A stretch of 64,000 nt of DNA from Mytilus californianus (GCF_021869535.1 NW_026262679.1:44934426-44998425), one strand, 5' to 3'; shown: positions 34,983-47,139, numbered from the stretch's first letter. Notes: a model not told the origin generated them from the sequence alone. A program made the numbers and translations.

Positions 34983-35320
34983 ATGATGTGGTATGAGTGC
35001 CAATGAGACAACTCTCCATCAAGTTACAAGGTGTAAAAAGTAAATAATTATAGGCCAAAGTACGGCCTTCAACACAAAGCCTTGGCTCACACCGAACAGC
35101 AAGCTATAAAGGGCCAATGTAAAATAATTCAAATAGGAAAACTAACGGTCTAATCTATATAAAAAAACGAGAAACGAGAAAAAATTAAGAACCACATTAA
35201 CAAACGACAACCACTGAACAACAGGTTCCTGACTTAGGAAAGGTGTAAACAAATGCAGCGGGTTTAAACGTTTTAACAGGCGCCAACCTTCACCCTAACC
35301 TGAAATAGTTGTGTAACATT
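34983..35320 (-). repeat. R4 dispersed repeat
   Basis: It starts GATGTGGTATGAGTGCCAAT, passes CAAAGTACGGCCTTCAACAC and AACCACTGAACAACAGGTTC, and ends near CAGGCGCCAACCTTCACCCT. The first ~40 bases recur inverted at 61605-61665 and 61860-61925 (GTTGTCTCATTGGCAATCAT). I recognise it as a common mussel repeat. Confidence 0.7.
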
Positions 35321-36234
35321 ACAACATAGAAAGACACACTATAAAATATCAATTGAAATGGCTTAACTCAATCAAAAAGACATATTAACAAAAACAAGTA
35401 AACATACACTGAACGAATATATTTAATCTATGACACAATATAAAAACAATATTAAATAAAAAGGGGGGGATGTAAAACAATGTCAAAAGGACAACTATAA
35501 CCTTGGACAAAATGGCCTTGAATAAAATAACGTACACAGGTAAATTTAAATATAAAAATTATGTTGTAAGGAGTACGGAAATATTTTTTTACAAAATAAA
35601 TAAATTTGCATATTTTTCCAAAATGCATTTCATTACATGTGTAGTGAAAATTGTATTAGTGTGTCCCATAATTGAGAGTAACATGACATAATACGTCGCC
35701 CGTAGAACTTTTCTACCTTCGAAACGCTCGGAACAAAATGTTTTAAAAGTCAAATATTGGATATACGTTCAGCATTTTAAGCTAAAAAAAATCAAAATTC
35801 TCAAATCTCGATCGATGTTACTTCAGAGCGTGAGCACATAAGTTAAAAAAAATGTTAGATATAAATATGGCCTATTAGGACACTTTTGACATTTGAGCTC
35901 CCTATAATATGAAAAATAAAAAGTATTTTAAATTTATAATCTCACATATCCTTCCGATGTTCACACGATATATATGTTTGCCGGATGTTGATTTATACAT
36001 TTTTGAATTTTTTCTTACGTCTTTAAACTTTGAAGTCAATGAAAACTGCTTTAACTGCAAATATGTCGTCATATTGTAATTTTAAACAAATGTAACAGCC
36101 TCAACAGAAGCATATTTTGATACCAGATGTCTTACACAGAAATGTTGATGTTAGTAAGATATCTTATTAAATAGGGTTTTAGTTACGTTTAAATATTGCT
36201 AAAATCCATGTCTTAAGTCACCATCACAAACAAA

Positions 36235-36352
36235 ATTGAGAATGGAAATGGGGAATGTGTCAAAGAGACAACAACCCGGCCATAGATCAGACAACAGCCG
36301 AAGGCCACTAATGGGTCTTCAATGCAGCGAGAAACTCCCGCACCATTAATTT
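36235..36352 (+). repeat. R3 dispersed repeat fragment
   Basis: AATGGAAATGGGGAATGTGT to CAATGCAGCGAGAAACTCCC, highly similar to 370-475. The matching point of copy B (42960-42990) has no such insert, so it arrived after the duplication. Confidence 0.8.
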
Positions 36353-36602
36353 CGACATTCTTATAACGTTTTAGTGACATATCAACTGACAGTTGTGCTG
36401 TTAAGTAAGCAGACCATATCATCTTATCTATATATGAATTTTAAATTCACAAAAATGTAAGAATCAAACTTTTTTTTGCTGTTTCAATCGTAGAATTATG
36501 GCTCTTACCATACCTTCCCCTTGATCAACGAAGTTGAAGAACATTGAGGGACAAAAATAAGTGGGAAGCAATATTATCAAAAGGAAATAAATCAGGAGAA
36601 TA

Positions 36603-37322
36603 ACAAACTAGAGGCTCTAAAGAGCTTGTGTCGCTCACCTTGGTCTATGTGCATATTCAACAAAGGACACTTTCCAACATTGTAGACGAGAATAGAATTC
36701 ATGAAAAAATTTCTCTTTTGTTGATCTTGCATTGCTGATCATTTAGTCTGTTTAGTTTCTCTCTATCTTCTTTAGTTTTTGCTCAAAAAACAAGAGAGGG
36801 TAAAAACATCCTCATTTAAGGGCAATACATATCGGCAAATTTGACTTGTTAGTAGATCTTGCCTTGCTGATAATTTTTGTGATTTAATGTGTCTATTTAT
36901 CTATTAGAACTTTTGTCATGTAAGGCAAAACTCAAAAGCAAATGGTAAAAATCGTCATTTAAGGACAATAATTCCAATAAGGAGTTAAGTTTCTTTCTAT
37001 CTATTATAATTTTTAAGATATAAGGCAAAAACGTAAAATTGGTAAAAATCGTCATCAAAGAGCAATAACTCTAATAAGGAGTCGGCTGACGATTTCAACC
37101 ATAGACTTATTTTTAGAACTTGTTTTGCTGATCATTTTTGCAATTTAAAGTTTCACTTTATCTATTATAGTTTTCAAGATAATAGGCAAAATTGAAATAA
37201 AAAGATTAAATTTGTCATTTAAGGGCAATAAACAGATGACGGACGACGACGGACGACGACAGACGACTGACGCCAAGTGATGAGAAAAGCTCACCTGGCC
37301 CAAACAGGCCAGGTGAGCTAAA
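36603..37322 (+). mobile_element. Pearl/Helitron-like element with 3' hairpin
   Basis: Order: GAGGCTCTAAAGAGCTTGTG, GTCGCTCACCTTGG, about three diverged ~190 bp units each with CTTG(C/T)…TGCTGATCATTT, TCTATTATA-type words and GTCATTTAAGGGCAATA, then (GACGGAC)-type microsatellite at 37238-37260, then a perfect hairpin. GCTCACCTGGCC (37289-37300) pairs with GGCCAGGTGAGC (37307-37318), ending CTAA. A terminal hairpin followed by CTRR is the Helitron 3' signature. Tandem cores with a microsatellite are the bivalve pearl layout. Confidence 0.7.
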
Positions 37323-37354
37323 ATTGTCTTATGACAACTTTGCCTGAGATAGTT

Positions 37355-37505
37355 CGTGTTGCTCAGTCTTTAGTTTTCTATGTTGTGTTTTGTGTACTAT
37401 TGTTTGTCTGTTGGTATTTTTTTATTTTTTAGCCATGGCGTTGTCAGTTTATTTTCGACTTATGAGTTTTAATGTCCCTCTGGTATCTTTCGCCCCTCTT
37501 TTATA
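37355..37505 (+). repeat. R1 dispersed repeat, 3' part
   Basis: GTGTTGCTCAGTCTTTAGTT, AGCCATGGCGTTGTCAGTTT and TGGTATCTTTCGCCCCTCTT: the best-preserved 3' end of the family. Confidence 0.85.
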
Positions 37506-38234
37506 TTGTATGATTTAAGCCTCATGCAGAAAATAAAAGCACGAATAGAGGTAGGGGTTATTTAACCTTTATTTATTTCAATTGCAGGGTCACTTTCAAA
37601 TAGTTTAAAAGTAAGTTTTATGGTTTCATGTATGTATGACAATATTAATATGATATGTTATAATGTTTATACTGGTTATAAAATCGGGAATATATATTTC
37701 CAAAATAAAAATTGAATCTGCAGATTTCATCAAAATTGAATGCGTTTAACAGCTGAGTAATGTTGAGTAAAAAACAGCAGTTTAATCTTAACCGCGATAA
37801 AGACTGATGTGTACTGTGTCGGAAGGCTGCGCTAATATTGATTGATAGATTATTGGTTGCGTAACGTCCAGTGGTAAATATTTCATACATTATCAGGACG
37901 ATACTTCGTTAAGAATATATGTGTCCATCGTTAAACAAAGGCATATTAAGTGTTTCAAAAAGTAAAATTTGGTACGATTTGAATTCTTTTTAAAACATAT
38001 ATTTTAGATATATTTGTCTTCGATTTGCGTAGGAATTTTATTTCAGGATTTGTTATTATACATAGCAAGTGAAATCGGTTTAAGAATTACCACGTGTTTC
38101 ATGAATCATAGGCCTGTGACTAGTTCGACTGTACTTTGTATTCTAATTTGAATTGTGGATTTGAATATATTACTGATATTAATATTATCTTTTGTAGATT
38201 ATGTGTTATGTCAGATCATTTGACGTTTATATTT

Positions 38235-38256
38235 GTTTGTTTGTTTGTTTGTTTGA
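38235..38256. repeat. (TTTG)n microsatellite
   Basis: Five uninterrupted TTTG units. Confidence 0.9.
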
Positions 38257-39224
38257 CTTATATTTACATTAATTAAAGATCAAAATTTGTCATTGTGCCT
38301 GTCAATACATGTTACAGTCATCTCTTCATATAAATATTTGTAGCTATCTGGATATAAAATGGAAAACCATAAATACTTTATTTTCGGTTAAAATGGTGAA
38401 TAAAAAAATAACACCCTTTCAAAACAACTGAATCGTGGTAAAACGTCACAATGTTCACTGCATACCTATTTCATGATCCTGTCTCATATGGTGTGAGAGA
38501 CGATCAAAGTTAATCGCTGTATCGTGTTTGTCACAAGACAATTCATACTTGTGACTGGTGATTCAAGTTTCAACTTCACATACTTAGTAGTTCAGCAAAA
38601 AAATTTAGTGGTTATACCAAAAACCATTTTCGCCTATAAATCTGGAATCAGGTGTTAACATTACCTAAGGTTTCAAGATTCTGTGATTTGTGGTTGTTGA
38701 TATTATCCTGGACAATAAGTACAGACATATGCATGTACCTCAATCACCATCACAATATCCCTACCACTTCTGAGTTGTGTATGGGGATACAAAAAAGTAT
38801 GTTGTATAAGCTAATCGCAAAAAAAACCTAACATTCTCAATTGCAGCTTTTGTTTTAATCTACAGCATGTGCTAGCATTAAACCACAAAACCAATGCAGT
38901 GCAAATTAAGCGTGGTAGATCATTATGGTTCAATAGTTGGTGTTTTAGGTTCTAAACAGCAATTCATTGCTTTAAGCCGGGACAGGTGTCATTATCTAAT
39001 ACGCTTAAGTTGGATAGTTAGCTCTATGCAAGGTTGGGAGACAGAATATAGAAATTCGAAAGATAAAATTCTAAAGCATGAAACTTTTTGAAAGATTACA
39101 AAAGTAAAAATTATTGACAATTAAGGAAAAATTCAGAAACTAAGGTTCCAACTCCTTCAGGCAAAGTTGACCTTAGCTGCATTTGGCTATACATTTCATG
39201 TCCCTTTGTTCATAGAGCTCCTAA

Positions 39225-39345
39225 TTTTTCTAAGTATTCATACATCCCTGGCTTTTGAATGTTTGGGTTTGATTGTTACTGGTGCAGTAAAATACCGAAA
39301 AACACTTGGGGCGCATAACATTTATAAAGTGTTCTTTTCATTTAA
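39225..39345 (+). repeat. SINE-like repeat family 2
   Basis: CCTGGCTTTTGAATGTTTGG, GATTGTTACTGGTGCAGTAA, CACTTGGGGCGCATAACATT and TATAAAGTGTTC follow the family order with a decayed core. The 72-codon frame over it is incidental. Confidence 0.65.
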
Positions 39346-39608
39346 ACTCCTAATTTGTAATAAATATAATATAAATGATACATAAAACATCAAAATCTAT
39401 CAATTTTTACCAATTTCTAAGTGATTTAGCCCTTGATGAAGAAGGGTAGTTAAATTTGAAATCATGAGTTTGTAAAGGGTAACAATTTGTAACCATATAA
39501 ACCACAAAAGGTTATTACATCTAAAGAAAATTACTGACAATAATTCTGCCTTGCAACTTTACATTAGAATAGCATGTTGCCCAGTTCATTATTTTGTTAA
39601 GTACTGAA

Positions 39609-39763
39609 CACTTTCCTTTTCAACCCGATTAGTGGACTAACAAATGGTACAAAGCAGAACGAACAATAAAGAACAGTTTATACCATTTTATTTGGTGTTA
39701 GTATTGTCTGTCTGTTTTTCTTTTAATTTTGTTATTGTCCACTAATCGGGTTGAAAAAGAAAG
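39609..39763. repeat. Long-arm inverted repeat (~26 bp arms, ~100 bp loop)
   Basis: CACTTTCCTTTTCAACCCGA…TTAGTGGAC near 39610-39637 is inverted at 39736-39762 (GTCCACTAATCGGGTTGAAA…) with one mismatch. The related segment at 27750-27790 lacks the right arm. Confidence 0.8.
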
Positions 39764-42700
39764 TGTAAAAACAAAGAGATACTACATACAGCTGTATAAA
39801 AGCTATAGCTGAACCTCCAAGAAAGGAGGCGATGATACAAAGGGTTAATTGTATTTATACAATTTGCTTACCAAAACATTAGCAATCCTGGTTATGAATG
39901 ACATAAAAAGATTTTCATACAAATTCGTTTTTTTTTTAATTATTTATGTTACTCTAGTGAGAACATTCATTCTTGGTCATTCCACAGAGATCCTTTGTGA
40001 CAATCATAACTCATTTTCATAATTACAAAAATGAATCATCAAGTCATGGATTTCCGAAGTATGACATCTTGATTTAATAAATATAATCATTGGTCTCTTT
40101 ATGTTTTGTGGACAATCATACATTTAGGTCTCTTTAATGTTCGTTTGGACTTTTAATCAAAGATGAAAAACTAACAAGATCTTCCGTTTTTCTCCTTGAT
40201 ACCCAAAATAAGATTACTGTGCTTTCAATCTTGATCTGCTAAATCCTCCACGATTTTTTTTTCAAATAACTAACAGCTATTTTATCATCAATCAAAACAG
40301 GGATGGAGATAACTGTGAGACTACAATCTCTACGGGACGGTAGGAATCAGATGTAGATACTAACTTATTCAAAATATTTGTTCAAGTAATTATAATATAA
40401 ATCCCTCTCCTGTGCAAACGTGCAATAGCCAAAGTAGACACAAATATCTTCTTTTGGAACATATCATACTTTGTAAAAATCTAATATGAATAAAACAAAA
40501 AGTTCGTAGAAACTGACTTCATTAAGATGCTTTATTTTATTATTGACATAAGTTTTACGTCTGTCAAAAGTCGGTATTCCTATGGGAATCAACTGTGTTC
40601 TTCTTCTCGCTTACTGTTTCTTATTTTTTAATAAGGCATACTTGACACATGGTGTTCTTGTACATAGAGGATATACTATAATTGAATAATTTAAATTGTA
40701 CTGACTATGTTTATCGCATCTATGTATCCAGTTGAAATACGTTTTACAAATACTACTATGGTTAGGTTGGCTGTAAAGGGATATCTGTCATAACTGCTCA
40801 AAATGATATGAAGTTCCTGTTCCGTTAGAGGCACCTGTTGTGTTGGTTATGTCATATAAATACCAGGCGGTAAGTCACATTTGATGATATTTATAAACGA
40901 GGAAATGAGGAAGGGATGTTATGATTTGTTAGGATAAATTGCCCATAACCATGGTGATATGTGACACAGATATTACATAATAGTCGACTGATTGTGAGTC
41001 ATGATGGTTTTAATATTTCAAAGGGTGATTTGAAATAAATTGTTATAAATCTTGTCGCTATCTGAAATATCAGCCGACATTTTGTCAAATCAAAAGTCGT
41101 CTTCTATAGTAGATATGGACATTAAGTGTAACATATAATCCAGGTGGTTTAAAAAAAGAAGCTTCAATGCAATGTCCATACCATTACAATACATTACTCA
41201 ATCAATCTGGAACTATAACAGTTAGATACTATATCATACCCAAAAAATAAATTATAAATATCCAAAACAACTTTTCAACAGGAAAACTCGTTCATGAATC
41301 GACATTCTGCTAATAATTTTCCCTACATAGATGATTTACATAAATTAAAAAAATAGAAAATCCTAATAGGCTGTTGTTATGCATGCATCACTCACAATGC
41401 ACAAATTCTCGAATTCAGAATTATACTCTTGTAAGCGATAGTGCGTACTTAATCTAGGGTCGTTTGTTGATTTACCTATGATTTAAAAAAATATATTGGA
41501 TATACAAGACAATACTATGTGTGTGGATATTTAGTGGAAAAATTAATTCAACTTTATTAAATGTCCTGCAATACATTTCCAAAAAGGAGGTCATAATTCC
41601 ATGCTTTCAGTTGTGATTATATGTTTTAGACTTAGAACTTCTAAAAAGCTATTGAATCATGTACTGATTTTGCTAACAGGTCTATTTCAAGCTTTTCAAC
41701 TACATTGATAAAAGTTATAAAACAGATATCCAGTGGTTGTATAGATGATTAAAAGGATAAAAGTTCGCTTTAAAACGATAAAGTTTAGTGTCAGGATCAA
41801 CCAAAAGAAATCAAATATCGTATTAGTATAGGTATTAGTTAGTATTAAATTCAGCTTTTGAGTACAAGTGTCAAATGCCATATACAACGGCGTTTTGTAA
41901 CAAAATTTGAAATTTTTAGTTCTACAGTGAAAAGTTCTATATTATTATCAGATTATATGATAATGGGTTTAGACCCCTCAGATTTAAAACCGTATTCGGT
42001 TAATATAAGCGGCAACAGTATACCAATATTCGAATTTTGTAAATCTATTTTTTAGAAAAGAATTAAGATTTACAACAATGAGCTCCAAACGGATACTGGA
42101 TGCGTGTTCATGATAGCTTTGTACTCTTAAAGTAGTAAAATATCTTCTCTTTCTGGGTTTACTACTCTTTAATTTCAACTTCTATGTTTTCTAGAAAGAA
42201 GTGTCATACATCGTTTAGGTCTGTGATCGAATTAAATAAAATAGAACTATATTTTGCAGATATTATTATATTTCCGTTAGAAGATATTTTAACTGAGGTA
42301 TTACGAAAGTACTGACACCTGAAATAAAATTCTAACATACGAGAAAAAAATGAACACCGATTATGTGTCTTATAGGAAAGAAAAAACATTAAAAATATTT
42401 TGAATGTATATTGTCCGTATATCTTAAAACAATTGATGAATGAATATTTAATTTTATGTCCCCGTATTTGAGCCACGTTTGACATAATACGTCGCTTGTA
42501 GAACTTTTCTACTGTGAAAACGCTCGAAACTAAATGTATAGAAACTCGAACAAAAAAAATCAGGTTAATCAAATGGGGCTTTAAAAGAATTAAAGCCAAA
42601 ATCCTCAAATGTCGATCGACGTTACTTGAGAGATTGGGCACACAGTTGTTGTAAAAAATTATTCATTATGCTATAAGGCCACTTTTGCTCCCTTGAATCC

Positions 42701-43285
42701 GAAAAAAAAAGTTTTAAAAATTAAGATATAACACCCTTCAGTTGTTCACACGATATATGACTGTCAAATAAAATAATTACACTTTTAGAATTTCGTCTTG
42801 CACATTTCTTTCAAGCATTCAAATTCTTTTTGTGATCTCGTAATTATTATTTAGATAAATGTAACAGTCTTTATAAATAAGGTGTTTTGATGTTTTATAC
42901 AGAATTGTTGATAAAATATTCAACATTTAATGTTTGCCAAAATGTATGTCTTGAATGGTCTCTTTTTTTCAATATGTCAATTTCAACATACTTATGAAGT
43001 CTTAGTGACATTACAACTAACAAATATGCACAAAGATCTGCGTTACAAATTTATCTAACCCTTGACCGCGCTAAAAAAATTATGTTTTCCAGTGTCGGAA
43101 AACCACACATAAGACATACGTTTCCATTTTAAGACAAAGGCATGGAAAGTATTACAATAAGGTTACAAATTTGTTGAATTTTAATTTATAACATGACTTG
43201 TATTTACATTAAATATCAAAATTGGTCATCGTGCCTATCAGAACCTGTAACAATCTAGATTAGTTATTGTATATAGATATTTGTC

Positions 43286-43528
43286 ATTATTATTGAGGCC
43301 CCTCATGGGGGTGTCCAAGTAATCACATAATCACAATTTTTTTGCCAATATAATCACATAATCATTAATTATTTTGTTAAACAAGATAATCAAATAATCC
43401 AAAATACAGTCCTAGATTAACAAATAATCAAATAATCATGAAATATTTGGTCTGGTAATCAAATAATCACTATAAAAACGGCCAAGTAATCACATAATCA
43501 AAAACCCCATGAGGAGGCTCATTATTAT
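43286..43528. mobile_element. 227 bp MITE with iterated AATCAxATAATCA and 8 bp TSD
   Basis: Element 43294-43520 is flanked by perfect ATTATTAT direct repeats (43286-43293 and 43521-43528). Ends GAGGCCCCTCATGGGG and CCCCATGAGGAGGCTC form a 16 bp TIR with two mismatches. Inside, AATCACATAATCA or AATCAAATAATCA recurs at least five times. The paralogous site near 38340 has no insert. No coding capacity. Confidence 0.85.
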
Positions 43529-43639
43529 CTGAATATAAAATAGCTAGTTATAAAGTACTAACAATTAATTTCTTTTGAAAATAGTGAAAAAAAGACCCTT
43601 TCAAATCAACTGAATAACGGCATAACATCACAATGACTC

Positions 43640-43880
43640 ACTCAGTCTCGTTCCTTTTGGAGTTCATGCCATTCCCTCTATGTTTTTCTTTTTGCCTTGC
43701 TTAATTTGTATATTCTTAATGGCTTTATGAGCTTTAACATCGTTAAACTACAGTTGCCCCTTATGTATGCGTATAGTGTTTTATGTACTGCTGTTTGACT
43801 ATCTTCTGCTTTTGTTTTTGTCGTTTGGTGGCTAACGTCATTACTGGTAATACTATCACTGCTGGTCAAAAACACAAAAG
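43640..43880 (+). repeat. R1-related dispersed repeat, decayed
   Basis: CTCGTTCCTTTTGGAGTTCA…TTTATGTACTGCTGTTTGAC…TTTTGTCGTTTGGTGGCTAACGTC-type order resembles R1 loosely. The 65-codon minus-strand frame here is not credible. Confidence 0.4.
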
Positions 43881-43904
43881 AAAACGGTGCTGTACAGAGG
43901 AATG

Positions 43905-43995
43905 AAATTTACACTTTAAGAATTTCGTAAGCTCGAAGCACTTTTTTGTTATATACCTTCATCAGAAACGCTCAAACCGAAAAAAAATTGAGACT
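43905..43995 (-). repeat. SINE-like repeat family 2
   Basis: ACACTTTAAGAATTTCGTAA, GCTCGAAGCACTTTTTTGTT and ACCTTCATCAGAAACGCTCA: the reverse complement preserves GAGCGTTTCTGATGAAGGT. Confidence 0.8.
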
Positions 43996-44169
43996 TGGGA
44001 TGTATAAACACGTAGAACGTTAGGAGCTATATGGTCTAATGCTACCTAAATGAAAAAGTCAAATCCTTCAAAGGTCTACGCCTTATTGAATCTTAACCTT
44101 AGTTTTTTTCACAATTTATTAATTTATTAATGGTAGAGAAATATGTTATAAATCATGCCAGTAACTCAT

Positions 44170-44470
44170 GTCTGACTACTGAGCTGATGATACCCTCGAG
44201 GACTTACATTTAACATGCAGTGTTATGTTCAATGTGCTAATACAAATTTGAGTTTGTCACAGTATCTTTCTTCTTTATTGCACCTTGGCATATTATCCTC
44301 TTCCATTAGAGATCACCTCCGGTTTTTCGTGGGGTCCGTGTTGGTCTGTGTTTTGTTTTCTATATTGTGGACATGTCTTTTTGTCGTTTTTTGTTTTTGA
44401 CACGGCGCTGTCAGTTTTCTTTCTCTACTTTTGAATGTACCATTGGTATCTTCACCCTCTTTTACAAAGT
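44170..44470 (+). repeat. R1 3' part preceded by a CTGATGATACCC segment
   Basis: GAGCTGATGATACCCTCGAG near 44180 matches 28788. R1 follows, with TCGTGGGGTCCGTGTTGGTC, ACGGCGCTGTCAGTTT and TTGGTATCTTCACCCTCTTT. The 61-codon frame at 44215-44400 is repeat sequence. Confidence 0.65.
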
Positions 44471-44794
44471 TCGGATATAATTTTCATTTTCACATTGTTC
44501 CTACCGGTATCACTCCTCACGGAAGATATTCATGGTAAACATATATACAATGTCACAAAATAAACGTTGTTAGTGGTAACGTCACGAGAGATGAAAAGAC
44601 AAAAAGCACGTTTAGTTTAGATGAGAGAATGTGTTAATGATGGCTCTATGAGTGAGTGCATCCTTAAAGTTTGGAGAAATTTTGGTTGGAGATTTCTGGT
44701 GGCAAACGAACGAAATTTGAAACAGTCTTTGTTGCATTAAAGTTGTCTGTGTGTTTGTAAATGGGTCGATCTTATTTTAGAATTACTTTGTATG

Positions 44795-45430
44795 AGGATG
44801 TCTTGCGATTTTATTGCTATTGCATTGATTATTACTTTATGGAACGTCGTTCTTGTAAGATTTGCACGTTTAGATTATGAGGTATTTTAGATACACTGCT
44901 AGTGTTGTAATATCTGTTGCAGGCATATAGTGCAGCTTTTCTTTGCACTTGCTCCAATGTTTATATTATCTGATGTGTGTGGATCCCAAACTGTGCAGCA
45001 ACATTAAAGTCTTTGTCTGACAATTGTTATGTTATCTTTTACTAATTTTGGGTTAACTTCGAGTTTTCGCCTGCTAAATGATGGAAATCGATTTGTGTTG
45101 TACATGTGTGTTCCATTTTAGATCTTCAGAGTGTGTACTGCCTAGATACTTTGCTGATTGGACTTGTTCTGAATGTGACCACACATATTGTAGTAGAAAT
45201 CTAAGTGTGTTTCTTAGTTGAGACTCTGAAAATGTTACATGAGCCTGTCTTTCTCTCATTTTAAATTATGTGGCGATGTCTTCTTGAAGCTTACTGTAAT
45301 CGTTTTTGGCAGGTAATAGCCCGGTAAATGATGCTAACGTCTGCCAAAATTCTTATTCATGTAAATGAGAAAGAGTCTCGGTCCTAGTGCTGTGCCCTGT
45401 GGAACGCATGGTGTTACTGGAGTTTTTTTT
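44795..45430 (-). pseudogene. Non-LTR retrotransposon (jockey/CR1-type LINE) reverse transcriptase relic
   Basis: Read on the minus strand across several frames: VPQGTALGPRLFLIYMN (45405 down) matches the conserved VPQGxxLGPLLFLIYIND block of reverse transcriptase. Then come SAKYLGSTHSEDLKWNTHV (~45155 down), CCCTVWDPHTSDNIN (~44990 down) and LQERRS near the end. These are the C-terminal blocks of jockey/CR1-group LINE polymerases in their usual order. The YxDD region is missing between the first two blocks, and frameshifts and stops interrupt the rest, so it is dead. No endonuclease domain and no poly-A tail seen. Exact clade undetermined. Confidence 0.85.
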
Positions 45431-46399
45431 ATGTTGTGTTTTCAAGGATTCTCTTGAAGAGAAATGATTAAATCATCATAAATCAAAAAAGAAGTTGCGA
45501 TAACTGTGAAACTACATTCTCTTGGGGGCATATCAATCAGATATAGAAACTAAAAAAAATCGTAAGACCTGTTACGTCCTTTTCCTCATGCAATTAATAG
45601 TGCAATAACCAATGTATGATTGGTATGTTTTATACATTTTGTAGTCTTGTCTTTCAACAGTCGGTATTCCTATGAACTGCATTCTTTTTGCTGACTGTTT
45701 TTTTTTCACAAAATAAGGCATACTTCATACAGATTTTGGCAAGAAGAATGAAAAAGATAGCATTATCTTTAAACTTCAAGTACTGCAATAAAGATGAAAT
45801 AGTCTCATAAAATAATTCAAATGTTTGTGACTATGTTGATTGAATCTGTTCCCTTTTGAATTCAGTGTTTAGCAGCTAGACAGCTATCTCCAAAGTGTTC
45901 TTATAAATCCGAACTTAATCATAAACGAACAATAACGTCAGTGTCTAATCAAGAGTAGGTTTTTTCTGATAGACATGAATATATTTAGTGTAAAATACAA
46001 TCTCTATGGCAAAAGACAAGGACTCTTCCATTTACATTTAATTTTAATATGTAGAACTTGTAGTATAAGAAAAAATAGCTTAAAGGCAATATCCGTATTA
46101 TAATAAAAAAAACAACATTAGTTTATCACTCTGGGGCTAAAACAGTTTAATGATAGTTCATACACAGACAATAAATTATAAATATCCTAACCAATTTTTA
46201 AACAGCACTCATATAGCAATATTTTCATTAACACAGATATAAACTCCTACATGACTTGTGATCAGTTTGAAGAAACCAGAAATTCTGCTAATAAATTTCC
46301 GTACATTAATGAGTTACACTAATTGAAAAGGAAAAATCAAATCTTAATAGGCCAATAAGGAAATAAATCATTCTACACAATTAGTTTGATTCCTTCATT

Positions 46400-47139
46400 T
46401 AATACTTTATTTTTTGTTTGTTTTTGTTCCTCCTATTTATTTTTGCAATAAAATGTTATTTTCATTTTCATGTTTTTTTATTTTATTATGAAAATAATAC
46501 AGAATTTTCATGTAAAAAGTTTTATCAAATTACAGGCAACAGTACTTTATCTGTGTTCAAAATAAATCTCATAAATCCTTTAAGAAGATACAAATCAAGG
46601 ATAGAAAAAATTAGGGAATCATAAGAACTACAATAGGAGGGAGACTTGGTGCATCGACAGGATGAGTAACTCTTTTGTCTGAAATTTTTTAACTGCGATA
46701 ATGATATGGAAATTTTATGAAAACTTCAAGTAAATCCCAAAAATATTCGTTTAAAAAAAATTGCACCAATTGTGTCATTACAGATGTATTTGTGTCGTCA
46801 TAAATGTAAGTGAATTTTGTTTAAACCTGATTTTTTGCATAATTTTGCAAAAAATTTAAGACAGTTTTCTAGAAAATTAAAAGTTGTGCCACCCTCGACA
46901 TAAAAAAATGTATTCTGAAATATTCTATATGTACCCTATTCTTTACTTTTCACCCAAAATTTCAGTTGGGGAGGGGTGGTGCCACATATAAAATCATGAA
47001 AAAAGGTAGAAAAAGTTGACGCATGCCTAAAGAAATGGATCTTCAATGAAATCTATACCTATTTCAGGCAAATACATTTACAAATATGAAGCTGATATAC
47101 AATTATTTTTATTAACTTTTCAAAAATAATGTTGCCACT
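46400..47139. other. AT-rich intergenic DNA, nothing recognised
   Basis: A 68-codon frame at 46418-46624 is T-rich and unconvincing. GTTGGGGAGGGGTGGTGCCA (46963 on) is a local GC-rich word of unknown meaning. Confidence 0.5.

Larger units (their letters stand above)
33940..41390 (+). repeat. Large tandem segmental duplication, copy A (~7.4 kb)
   Basis: Aligned in order with copy B (41480-46370). Anchors (A vs B): TTGGATATACAA (33950 vs 41497); GATAATGGGTTTA (34449 vs 41959); ACATAATACGTCGC (35686 vs 42483); GTTCACACGATATAT (35959 vs 42744); the CATTGTGCC/CATCGTGCC stretch (38291 vs 43227); CAGTCGGTATTCC-type word (40570 vs 45659); AATAAATTATAAATATCC (41247 vs 46170). It is longer than B because it holds R4 at 34983, R3 at 36235, a pearl-like element at 36603 and R1 at 37355. 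No conserved open frame. Confidence 0.7.
41480..46370 (+). repeat. Large tandem segmental duplication, copy B (~4.9 kb)
   Basis: Second copy of the 33940-41390 unit. Later arrivals absent from A include the 227 bp miniature element at 43294-43520, R1-type repeats at 43640 and 44300, a family 2 repeat at 43905 and a LINE relic at 44795-45430. A 145-codon minus-strand frame (42204-42641) is open only in this copy. Confidence 0.7.

Noticed and set aside
42204..42641. 145-codon minus-strand open frame, longest in the window
   Set aside because: It lies in segmental duplication copy B, is not open in copy A (35.6-36.2 kb), has AT-driven composition and matches no family I know.
44180..44220. Functional hammerhead from CTGATGATACCCTCGAGGAC
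   Set aside because: The GAAA segment is replaced by TTACA, so the conserved core is incomplete here.
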